A stretch of 64,000 nucleotides of DNA, taken from assembly GCA_030803735.1 (NCBI GenBank), contig JAURUC010000001.1, positions 1 through 64,000 on the forward strand, in the 5' to 3' direction. The translations under genes and the position numbers were made by a program. The notes beneath the pieces are model-generated. The model saw nothing but the letters and a program-made list of their open reading frames with translations. It was not told the origin of the DNA and made no database searches. This document shows, in pieces, positions 15,700-22,917 of the stretch. The stretch comes from Actinopolyspora lacussalsi. GTDB taxonomy: Bacteria; Actinomycetota; Actinomycetes; Mycobacteriales; Pseudonocardiaceae. Within the stretch, counting starts at the first letter, position 1. The number at the start of each line of letters is the position of its first letter.

Positions 15700-16925
15700 C
15701 TGCCGATTCCCGGACGGGCGAGGGGCTGTGGCGTGAACTCACGCGACAGGCCCTCGCCCGGCTGGTGCGCACCTACGGCAGCGCCCGGTTCGACCTGTGC
15801 GAAGACGCCGTTCAGGAGGCAATCCTGCACGCGTACCAGCGATGGTCGACACAGTCCCCGGACGACCCGCTGGGGTGGCTCACGGCGACCGCCCGCCGTC
15901 GCTATGCCGACCACGCCCGCAGCGACGCCCGGCGTCGCCATCGCGAGACGCGTGCCGCGTCGTCGCATCCTCCCGTGGCGCCGGAGGCAGCCCAGCGTGA
16001 CGACTCGCTGCTGGTGCTGCAGCTGTGCTGCCACCCCGAGCTGCCACGCTCCGGACAGGTCGCGTTGACCCTACGGGCCGTCGCCGGACTGACCACGGCA
16101 CAGATCGCCAATGTCTACCAGGTCCCCGAGAGCACCATCGCCCAACGGATCACACGGGCCAAGCGGCGAGTCTCCGAACTCGGCCGGCCGCTCCCGTCCC
16201 CCGAACACGCCGCGGAGCGCGTCACCGCCGTGCTCGACGTGCTCTACGTGATGTTCACCGAGGCACACCACACAACCACTGGCGCACCACCCCGCGACGC
16301 GGATCTCGCCGCGGAGGCGATTCACCTGACCCGGCTCCTTCGCGGCAGCCTTCCCGAGTCCACCGAGGTCGCGGGGCTCCTCGCGTTGATGCTGCTCAGC
16401 GAGTCCCGCCACCCGTCCAGAGTAGGGCCGGACGGAAGCCTCAAGCCGTTCGACGAGCAGGATCGTACGCTGTGGGACCGGGAACTGATCGACGAGGGAA
16501 CCGAGCTCGTCGAACAAGCCGCTCCAGGTGCCGAACCAGGCCCTTACCTGCTCCAGGCGTGCATCGCGGCCCTGCACGCCGAAGCCCCCGACATCGCGAC
16601 GACGGATTGGGACGAGATCCTCGCGCTCTACCGGGTCCTCGAACTCGTGACAGGTCACGGCAACCCCACGATCACTCTCAACCGCATCGTTGCCCAGGCC
16701 ATGGTCGAGGGAAACGACACCGCGCTCGCCCAGATCGATGTGCTGGAAGCCGAGCATCCCCGCCTTCCCCGGCTCAACGCCGTACGAGCACACCTGCTGG
16801 AGCAGGCCAACAGACCCGAGGACGCGGCGAACGCTTACCGGCGAGCCATCGCCGCCACCGTCAATCTCGCCGAGCGACAGCACCTCAGACACCGGCTACG
16901 ACGCCTCTCCGACGCGAATGAGTGA
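15696..16925 (+). CDS. ECF42-type RNA polymerase sigma factor with C-terminal helical extension
   Basis: A 409-residue alternative sigma factor. Region 2 is near residues 20-75 (FDLCEDAVQEAILHAYQRW) and region 4 near 120-165 (LTTAQIANVYQVPESTIAQR). A long C-terminal part (about 185-405) is rich in helical repeats such as NAVRAHLLEQANRPEDAANA, resembling TPR units. This layout and the preceding DGPF gene define group ECF42, which lacks an anti-sigma factor; the extension is thought to control activity. There is no anti-sigma gene nearby, in agreement. Target promoters are unknown, but autoregulation through the 240-bp upstream gap is likely. Confidence 0.9.
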   Translation: MTADSRTGEGLWRELTRQALARLVRTYGSARFDLCEDAVQEAILHAYQRWSTQSPDDPLGWLTATARRRYADHARSDARRRHRETRAASSHPPVAPEAAQRDDSLLVLQLCCHPELPRSGQVALTLRAVAGLTTAQIANVYQVPESTIAQRITRAKRRVSELGRPLPSPEHAAERVTAVLDVLYVMFTEAHHTTTGAPPRDADLAAEAIHLTRLLRGSLPESTEVAGLLALMLLSESRHPSRVGPDGSLKPFDEQDRTLWDRELIDEGTELVEQAAPGAEPGPYLLQACIAALHAEAPDIATTDWDEILALYRVLELVTGHGNPTITLNRIVAQAMVEGNDTALAQIDVLEAEHPRLPRLNAVRAHLLEQANRPEDAANAYRRAIAATVNLAERQHLRHRLRRLSDANE

Positions 16926-16974
16926 GGACTGGCCTCGGATTCGACGGTTCGTGGTACTTCGGCGATGCGGAGAG

Positions 16975-17217
16975 TTATGCACGGCTCTCCCGGTGAGCTG
17001 TGCTCTTGCTCTGATTCTTGCGCTGGATTGCTTTGGTGGTGCCCAGGAGAATCAGGGAGAAGCATCCGAACAGCAGTACCGCCAGCGCGATGAGCGACCA
17101 CCAAGGCGCCTTTTCCACGGGGCCGAGCGTCCACTCCGCCAGCAGCGGGAAGAGCGCTCCTGCGGCGATCAACAGGAAGAAGTAGCTCTGGTTCGTTCCG
17201 CGGTTCGTTCGCCGCAT
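16975..17217 (-). CDS. Small two-helix membrane protein, unknown function
   Basis: An 80-residue protein with two hydrophobic helices (about residues 12-30, FFLLIAAGALFPLLAEW, and 39-60, WWSLIALAVLLFGCFSLILL) and a basic C-terminal tail. An AGGAG sequence is about 12 bases upstream of the ATG. It is convergent with the ECF42 gene and alone on its strand. No family was recognised. Its hydrophobic pattern and start signal argue for a real gene. Confidence 0.6.
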   Translation of the reverse strand: MRRTNRGTNQSYFFLLIAAGALFPLLAEWTLGPVEKAPWWSLIALAVLLFGCFSLILLGTTKAIQRKNQSKSTAHRESRA

Positions 17218-17351
17218 CGTTCGGAGTGCTCCTGCCGTGTTGCCCTGTCGTCGAGCCGTCCGTGGACAGCGGCCCGATTCCCGTGAACGGTGGTGGTAGC
17301 TCCGACGCTACCGGTGCGGTGTCCACTTCGGAAAACCATGTGTCGTGGCCC

Positions 17352-17428
17352 AGCCGTACTCGTGCTGTGGCACTACGGTGTGCTCGTCGAGCTAGCCGGT
17401 CTCGTTTCCGATCGGGTCAGCCGGAGCA
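17352..17428. repeat. Dispersed intergenic repeat, family 2, copy 2
   Basis: Second copy of the repeat at 15101-15178, in the same orientation, 2.25 kb away. The first 39 bp are almost unchanged and the terminal CGGGTCAGCCGGAGCA is identical. The two copies bracket the YCII/ECF42 pair and the small membrane protein. Confidence 0.65.
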
Positions 17429-17511
17429 GGGGGGATCGCCCCCTCGGGCGGAGGACGCGGTACGGCGACCGGGAGTTCCGAGGCGCCGCACCGCGTCCGA
17501 ACCGGTGAGCG

Positions 17512-17790
17512 TTACCGCTGCGCTCGGGGCACGGGGAGCGTGACCCCGAAGAGCGATGACTCGGAGTCCGCCGAATCTTCCGAGCGGTCCTGGTCGAGTT
17601 CCTCACGCAGGATCCGGTCGATCGTGTGGTTCGCCCGCCGCAGCGACAACACCAGCCAGACCGCGCCACCGAGCTTTGGCTGAAGCCGCACGCTGGTTGG
17701 GTCCAGCGCGAGGATGTCAGTGGCGCAGGTATGCTTGTGTGTGGCACGAGAGTAGGCTGTTAGCCTACGGAGGTGACGGTAATGGTACAC
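17512..17790 (-). CDS. Small ORF or gene remnant opposite the abiE promoter
   Basis: A minus-strand frame of up to 92 codons. The part after about residue 26 (DPTSVRLQPKLGGAVWLVLS) keeps high G/C at third positions and reads like protein, ending LPVPRAQR. The first part overlaps the abiE operator and is unlikely to be coding. No good start is visible, so this may be the tail of a disrupted gene or a short protein starting at an internal GTG. No family was recognised. Confidence 0.25.
   Translation of the reverse strand: MYHYRHLRRLTAYSRATHKHTCATDILALDPTSVRLQPKLGGAVWLVLSLRRANHTIDRILREELDQDRSEDSADSESSLFGVTLPVPRAQR
17752..17768. promoter_or_regulatory. Palindrome at the abiE start (candidate autoregulatory operator)
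   Basis: GTAGGCT-GTT-AGCCTAC is a perfect 7-bp inverted repeat immediately before the ribosome binding site of the AbiEi-type antitoxin gene. AbiEi antitoxins are known to repress their own operon by binding inverted repeats in the promoter, so this is a strong operator candidate. Confidence 0.6.
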
Positions 17791-18414
17791 ATCACGGCGC
17801 GGGTGCCCTCAGTGCTGCTGCGGGGGTCTTCCAGGGTGTTGCGGCCTCGCGACGCTGCCGGTGTGTATGTGAACCCGCGTCCTGAGTTCGCGCGGCTGGC
17901 CCGTGCCGGGGCGTTGCACCGGTTGGCGACCGGTTATTACGCCGTGGTTCCCGATGATCAGCTCGATCGGGGCTGGATTCCCGAGCTGGAGGCGGCCGCG
18001 TTGGGTATCGCGGTCGCTGACGTGGGTATCGACTCGGTCGCGCTGATGGGGTTGTCCGCCGCCCGTGTTCACGGGGCCGTCCCGCGGGCACTGGGGGTTG
18101 CGGTCGTGGCTGCCACTCGCCACCGGCCGACGTTGCGGTTGGCCGACCGCGAGGCCACCGTGCGTTTCGTTCGTCGTCGCGTAGTCGCCCTGGACGTGCA
18201 ACGCCACACCAGTGAGTTGGGTCAGGGGTGGGTCACCACGGTCGAACAGACGGTGCTCGATCTTGTCGCCCGCTCCGATCTGGGGGGGCTGCCCGAGCAG
18301 GCTCGTGCCGCCGCCCACGATCTGTTGGACCGTTGTGATCGTCGACTGCTGGAAGAGCTGGCAGTCGGACAGCGCCGCCAAGCCAGCCTTGCCCGTCTAC
18401 TCGAAGCGGCCTGA
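17782..18414 (+). CDS. AbiEi-type antitoxin (type IV toxin-antitoxin system)
   Basis: A 210-residue protein placed and built like AbiEi antitoxins: an N-terminal DNA-binding region (VLRPRDAAGVYVNPRPEFARL) followed by the AbiEi C-terminal domain with WVTTVEQTVLDLVARSDLGG near residue 155. AbiEi neutralises the toxin and represses the operon. ATG at 17782 is preferred, with CGGAGG 8 bases upstream; an in-frame GTG at 17773 lies too close to that site. The toxin gene starts 2 bases after the stop, and the palindrome just upstream suits autoregulation. Confidence 0.82.
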   Translation: MVHITARVPSVLLRGSSRVLRPRDAAGVYVNPRPEFARLARAGALHRLATGYYAVVPDDQLDRGWIPELEAAALGIAVADVGIDSVALMGLSAARVHGAVPRALGVAVVAATRHRPTLRLADREATVRFVRRRVVALDVQRHTSELGQGWVTTVEQTVLDLVARSDLGGLPEQARAAAHDLLDRCDRRLLEELAVGQRRQASLARLLEAA

Positions 18415-18416
18415 CC

Positions 18417-19196
18417 ATGCTCGACCCTCAGGAGGAAGCCGCCGTCGCCGAGCAGTTCGGCGTGGCCCGCGCCCAGGTGCGCCGGGACCATCTCATCTCC
18501 CACCTGCTCGCGGCCATCAGTGACCGGCTGGCCGACGAGGTCGTCTTCTTCGGCGGCACCGCGCTCTCCCGCACGTTGGCCCCCGAGGGGCGGCTGTCCG
18601 AAGACATCGACCTCATCGCTCGCAGCAGTCGCAGCAGCACGGCCGACGTGCTCGAGACGACCCTGCTTCGCGGGACCCGGCGCGAATTTCCAGGGCTACG
18701 CTGGCAACCGGCACTCACCTCGGTCCGCGATGTGACGCCCGCCGTGCTCGTCGCCCCCGAAGGCCCGACCGTGCGAGTGCAGCTGCTGAGCTCCACCGGT
18801 TACGCGCCCTGGCCGACCGAGCGGTGCCAGCTCGTGCAGCGTTACAGCGATGCCGGACCCGCCGCGCTGCGTGTGCCCACCGCAGCCGCCTTCGCGGCCT
18901 GGAAAACCACCGCCTGGGCGCACCGCGCCACCTCCCGAGATCTCTACGATCTCTGGCTGCTCGCCCGTCTCGGGGCCATCACCACCGAGGCGGCGGAGCT
19001 GTTCACACGCTTCGGCCCCACCAACAGGCCTCCGTCGAACGCACTCTTCACCCACGCCCCCGACGAGGAAACGTGGCAGCGAGAACTCGCGGGGCAAACC
19101 CACCTCGACATCACCGCGCACGCCGCCCTCGCCCACGTCCGCGACGCCTGGCTCGACGCCTCATCACAGGAAAACCACGACGGAAATGCTCGGTGA
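18417..19196 (+). CDS. AbiEii-type nucleotidyltransferase toxin
   Basis: A 259-residue protein of the AbiEii/DUF1814 nucleotidyltransferase family. The core motif FFGGTALSR is at about residues 42-50 and the catalytic acidic pair in LSEDIDLIA at about 61-69. A third motif with the conserved lysine (AAWKTTAW, about 162) precedes RDLYDLWLLARLG, typical of the family. Related toxins transfer nucleotides to GTP or to tRNA 3' ends and cause growth arrest or phage resistance. It follows the antitoxin by 2 bp in one operon. Right after its stop the DNA becomes a truncated RHS element in the same frame, pointing to a rearrangement junction. Confidence 0.88.
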   Translation: MLDPQEEAAVAEQFGVARAQVRRDHLISHLLAAISDRLADEVVFFGGTALSRTLAPEGRLSEDIDLIARSSRSSTADVLETTLLRGTRREFPGLRWQPALTSVRDVTPAVLVAPEGPTVRVQLLSSTGYAPWPTERCQLVQRYSDAGPAALRVPTAAAFAAWKTTAWAHRATSRDLYDLWLLARLGAITTEAAELFTRFGPTNRPPSNALFTHAPDEETWQRELAGQTHLDITAHAALAHVRDAWLDASSQENHDGNAR

Positions 19197-19241
19197 CCAC
19201 TCGCGGACAACCCGTCACCCACCCAGCCGCACCCGGGGCGA

Positions 19242-20102
19242 CAGACCGGTATCACGGTCACCGGCACCGACGGGGTCACGAAGTTCGACACGAGCTACTC
19301 CTACGCCGCGTCGGACGGTTCGGACACCACCCTGCTGCAGTCCCGGAACATCGACGGCACCGGCAACAGCTACGACGGGGCCGGGAACCTGACCGGCGGC
19401 AGCAGCGGGGCGAGCTACGAGTACAGCGCGACCAATCAGCTGACCAGCGCGCAGCTGCCCTCGGGAAGCATCGACAAGGCGGTCTACGACACCACGGACC
19501 AGGCCACGCCTCGTTCCCTGACCGAGACCACCGACGGCGACACGGTGCGACACGTGTTCACCCACACCGCGGTCGGGATCACCAGCATCGCCGACAACGG
19601 GCAGCGCACCGGTTACTTCCGTGACCCCTCCGGAAAACTGATCATCGAGGTCGGACCGGACGGCACGCGCTACAACGCGATCACCGATCAGCGTGGCACG
19701 GTGCTGGCGTTGCTGGCCGAGGACGGCACCATCGCGGGGAGTTACGAGTACGGCACCTACGGTGAGACCACCGCCAGTGGGGAAGCCGCCAAGGAGAACC
19801 CGTTCCGCTACACCGGTGGGTACCAGCTCGACACCGGTGACTACATGTTCGGCCATCGTTACTACGACACCGACACCAAGCGGTTCACCCAGACCGACCC
19901 CAGCAGGCAGGAATCCAACCTCTACGCCTACGCCGAATGCAATCCGACCAACCTGATGGATCCCACCGGGCTCGCTGCTTGTGGATGGGTTCTCGGTGGT
20001 GTTGGAGTGTATAATGCCGCGATGTGGGGTATGGCATTCGGTCCGTGGGGAAGCGTTGCCGCTGGCGCCGGGTGGTGGGTTACCCAAAACTTGGTCTGCT
20101 GA
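19242..20102 (+). pseudogene. 5'-truncated RHS/YD-repeat element with core end and short C-terminal tip
   Basis: The frame reads as the end of an RHS protein: YD-type repeats (GNSYDGAGNLTGG, GASYEYSATNQLTSAQ), the hyperconserved core end (GYQLDTGDYMFGHRYYD) and the NPTNLMDPTGL junction. After the junction comes a 42-residue hydrophobic glycine/tryptophan-rich tip. There is no start codon or N-terminal half; the frame is open directly from the AbiEii stop at 19196, so the gene appears decapitated. RHS proteins deliver variable C-terminal toxins to competing cells. As a remnant this copy could only serve as a donor of a tip for recombination, unless it is translated from an internal GTG (19545). 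Confidence 0.8.
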
Positions 20103-20119
20103 CAGAAGGTTCGATTTGA

Positions 20120-20332
20120 GTGCGCAAAGAGCATGATTTCATTGCGTCAACTACTGTTGTATTTCTAGGGCTCGCCCTCGTTGGGTTCATGGTTTTTTTG
20201 GCTCAAAGAAATGAACTGCTTGAGTGGGGAGACGGTGAAAATTCTGCAATAAGCTCTTTTTGCTTCTTTGTTGGTTTCTTGGTATTTCTGGTGATGTACA
20301 TAACTCGTCGCGCGAAAAGAAATAAAAACTAG
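20120..20332 (+). CDS. AT-rich two-helix membrane protein, candidate RHS immunity protein
   Basis: A 70-residue protein with two transmembrane helices (about 9-28, STTVVFLGLALVGFMVFLA, and 43-62, AISSFCFFVGFLVFLVMYIT) around an acidic loop (ELLEWGDGEN). It starts with GTG 17 bp after the RHS tip and is preceded by AGAAGG. Its base composition is far lower in GC than anything around it, and codons such as AAA, ATT and TTT are frequent. Polymorphic toxin tips are normally followed by a small immunity gene of foreign composition, so immunity to the hydrophobic RHS tip is the best reading. No family was recognised. Confidence 0.6.
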   Translation: MRKEHDFIASTTVVFLGLALVGFMVFLAQRNELLEWGDGENSAISSFCFFVGFLVFLVMYITRRAKRNKN

Positions 20333-20334
20333 AG

Positions 20335-20373
20335 TAGTGGGTGGGCAGCACGGGGCGTGCTGCCCACCCACTA
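20335..20373. terminator. 17-bp perfect hairpin, bidirectional terminator
   Basis: TAGTGGGTGGGCAGCAC (20335-20351) pairs perfectly with 20357-20373 across GGGGC. On the minus strand it is followed by CTCTAGTTTTTATTTC, a good T-tract for the gene ending at 20416; it can also stop the RHS/immunity transcript from the left. Confidence 0.8.
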
Positions 20374-20415
20374 CGAACTGGTGAGGGATTCAGTCCAGAG
20401 CTAGCGAGCCGTCAC

Positions 20416-22893
20416 TCAGGAAGCGGGGTACCGCTCGAACCACTCCGGGGTCTCCGGCGGGTTCGGTCCGAACTCCAGGCAGCCGTCCGCGGCGAGCGCT
20501 CGGACTGTTTCACCCAGTTCGAGCTGCTGCGTCCAGTGCTCGGGGATCTCCTCGTTCGCCGACATCGCCAGCAGCGTGCCCGTCACCGCGCCGCAAACCC
20601 CGCTGTTGCCGGAGTGGTTCACGGCGGTGCGCAGCCCGGCCGCGAAGTCCCCCTCCGCCACCAGCGCCGCGTACAGCCCGATCGCCAGCGCCTCGGCCGC
20701 GTTGAATCCCGTGCCGAGGGTGCGTTCCAGCCGCTCCGGCTCGACGACGCCCGACTCGGCGAGCTCGCGTGCCGCATCGATCCTGCGTGTCACGGCCTCG
20801 TGCCCCGGATGTCGCCCCAGCTCGGTCACGGCCGCGTCGACGGCTTCCGAGAGCACCTCGCCCCGGGACAGCCGCGAGACGACCACCGCCAGCGCGCCCG
20901 CGCTCAACCAGGCGGTGGGGTGGCCGTGGGTGAGCGCCGCCGTCTCGGTGGCCAACCGGAAGATCTCTTCCGAGCGGGGCGTCCACAACATCGCCGGGAC
21001 CGCCCGCAACAGCGCGCTGCTGCCGTCCGAGTCGCTGACCGGTTCCTCCGGCGAGCCCATGGCCTGCTGCCCCTTCGCGAAGGCGATCAGCGTGCGCATC
21101 ATGGTCCTGCCCGGACTGCGGGTCTGGAACAGCCCGCGCAACCCCACCAGCCAGCCGTCCGGTTCGGACGAGGTGGACAGGAACTCGCCCGCCGCGCGGG
21201 GCCAGCTAAGGTGCTGGGTGTGCAGCCACCGCTGGTAGGCGTGCTGCACGTGCCGCGTGGGGCGCCGCAGCCCGTCGAATGATCTGCGGGACACCCCTGC
21301 CCGGATCGTTCCCTCCAGGGTGAACAGCAGCAGCTGGGTGTCACTGCCGATCCGCCCTGACGGATGACCGGCCGGTACGTACTCCCGCAGTCCCTCCTCG
21401 CCGTAGCGGTCCCTGATCTCGCGCCAGCTGTCGGACGTGACGGCCCCGCCCAGTGCTTCCCCGACGGCGCACCCCAGCACGGCCCGCACGAAACGCGGTC
21501 GCCACGCCGCCTCGGCGGAGCTCTCGTCGTCGGCGACCCGGTCGGAGGTTCCCTCCTCGGTCGACTCCTCCCCCCGGGATGCTCCCGGAAGGCTCTCCGT
21601 CGGCGGTTGGGCATCCGCGAGCTGTGGGGAATCCGCAGGAGTGACATCCGCCGGACCAGGACCGAACTCGGCGACGGCAGCGGCGGCCACGCGTTCCAGC
21701 AGCGGGCCGATTCCCGGCGAGGTTCCGCCGGTGCGGTTCACCCACTCCGGTCCGTGCAGGGCGCCGAGCAGCTGACCGCACAGCATCGCCGAGGTCGCGG
21801 TGTCCCCGTCGTGACGGGCGGCGACGTCGATCGCCGCGGCGCAGTCCTCGGCGGCCGACAACGCCACCCGCAGCGCGATCGCGAGCGTCCCGCTGCCGGT
21901 GCCGCCATCGGCCGTGGCCGCCAGGTTTCCCGCACTGGGCAGGCTGCCCGCCGGTCGGAAACCGGCCAGCCGCACCGCTTCGGACAGCTCCGCCGCGATG
22001 TCCTGGTCCGGGCACAGCCCGATGGCGAGCTCCGCCGCCTCCGCGAGCCCGTGGCCGCGCAGCAGCCGGGAAATCAGCACGGCGAGCACCCCGGCGGGCA
22101 GATGACCCCGCGTCCCGCCGTGCGTGACGGCGGCGATCTCGCAGCCCAGCCGGAAAGCACTCCGGTCGTCCTCGGCCCACAGCGCGGCGATCGAGCCGAG
22201 CGGCACGGCCGCCGCCGACTCGACGTCGTTGCCCGGGTGTTCCGGGCTCGCGGGTGTCTCCTCAGGTGTGAGACGAGCCAGCACCGTCAGCATCACCGGG
22301 TCGCCACCGCCGGAACCCACCAGCAGCGGGTCGTCCGGCCGAAACAGCCGGGGCGACGTGGATCCCTGCCGCTCGGCGGGCGGGTGCACGGGGGCACCCC
22401 GGCTGCGCAGCCAGTGCTGTTCTCCCGCGAGCACCGCTCGCAGCGGATCGGCCCGCCCGAGCTCCCGTAGTTCGGTGTGGGCGTGGATCAGCCCGTCCAG
22501 CGCGCACAGCAGGGCGGCGGTGCGCTCCGTGCCCCGGCTGTCCTGCCGCGCGACGCTCTCACCGAGCGCGCCGCCGTAGAGCATCCCCAGCAGCCGACCG
22601 GGAGAGCGGGCCACGAAACCGTCCACGTCGAACAGTCCCCCGGAGACGTCGGAGCCAGGTTTCCCGGTCGATGCGGTCTCCTCGGCGAGCCGGTAACGCA
22701 GGCCGGTGGCCCAGAGCGGCGTTGCCGCCGGGTCGGCCACGAGTTCCCGCCAGCTCCGCACCAGCCACGTGGTCGGATCAACCGCCGCGTCCGATTCCGC
22801 CCGTTTCCGGCGCGAGTTCTCGCGTGCGCGAAGAGCGTTCAGTAATCGCTTCTCGTCGTCTTCCAGGGTGTTCTCGTCCAAAGCGTTCGTCAT
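20416..22893 (-). CDS. Two-domain degenerate ADP-ribosylglycohydrolase-like protein
   Basis: An 825-residue protein with two ADP-ribosylglycohydrolase (ARH)-fold domains at about 100-430 and 500-815, joined by an acidic linker, after a charged N-terminus. Both have lost metal ligands. The usual GDALG is GGALGESVA in the first and VGEALGGAV in the second; the usual GDSDSTGAICG is GDTATSAMLCG and GNSGVCGAVTG. Domain 2 shares YQRWLHTQ and SEPDGWL segments with the domains of the upstream gene, so both proteins arose from one duplicated unit. It starts 24 bp after that gene and is surely cotranscribed. A non-catalytic ADP-ribose-binding or partner role is inferred. Confidence 0.85.
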   Translation of the reverse strand: MTNALDENTLEDDEKRLLNALRARENSRRKRAESDAAVDPTTWLVRSWRELVADPAATPLWATGLRYRLAEETASTGKPGSDVSGGLFDVDGFVARSPGRLLGMLYGGALGESVARQDSRGTERTAALLCALDGLIHAHTELRELGRADPLRAVLAGEQHWLRSRGAPVHPPAERQGSTSPRLFRPDDPLLVGSGGGDPVMLTVLARLTPEETPASPEHPGNDVESAAAVPLGSIAALWAEDDRSAFRLGCEIAAVTHGGTRGHLPAGVLAVLISRLLRGHGLAEAAELAIGLCPDQDIAAELSEAVRLAGFRPAGSLPSAGNLAATADGGTGSGTLAIALRVALSAAEDCAAAIDVAARHDGDTATSAMLCGQLLGALHGPEWVNRTGGTSPGIGPLLERVAAAAVAEFGPGPADVTPADSPQLADAQPPTESLPGASRGEESTEEGTSDRVADDESSAEAAWRPRFVRAVLGCAVGEALGGAVTSDSWREIRDRYGEEGLREYVPAGHPSGRIGSDTQLLLFTLEGTIRAGVSRRSFDGLRRPTRHVQHAYQRWLHTQHLSWPRAAGEFLSTSSEPDGWLVGLRGLFQTRSPGRTMMRTLIAFAKGQQAMGSPEEPVSDSDGSSALLRAVPAMLWTPRSEEIFRLATETAALTHGHPTAWLSAGALAVVVSRLSRGEVLSEAVDAAVTELGRHPGHEAVTRRIDAARELAESGVVEPERLERTLGTGFNAAEALAIGLYAALVAEGDFAAGLRTAVNHSGNSGVCGAVTGTLLAMSANEEIPEHWTQQLELGETVRALAADGCLEFGPNPPETPEWFERYPAS

Positions 22894-22917
22894 CCTAGCG
22901 GGCCCCGTCGTGGGCCG

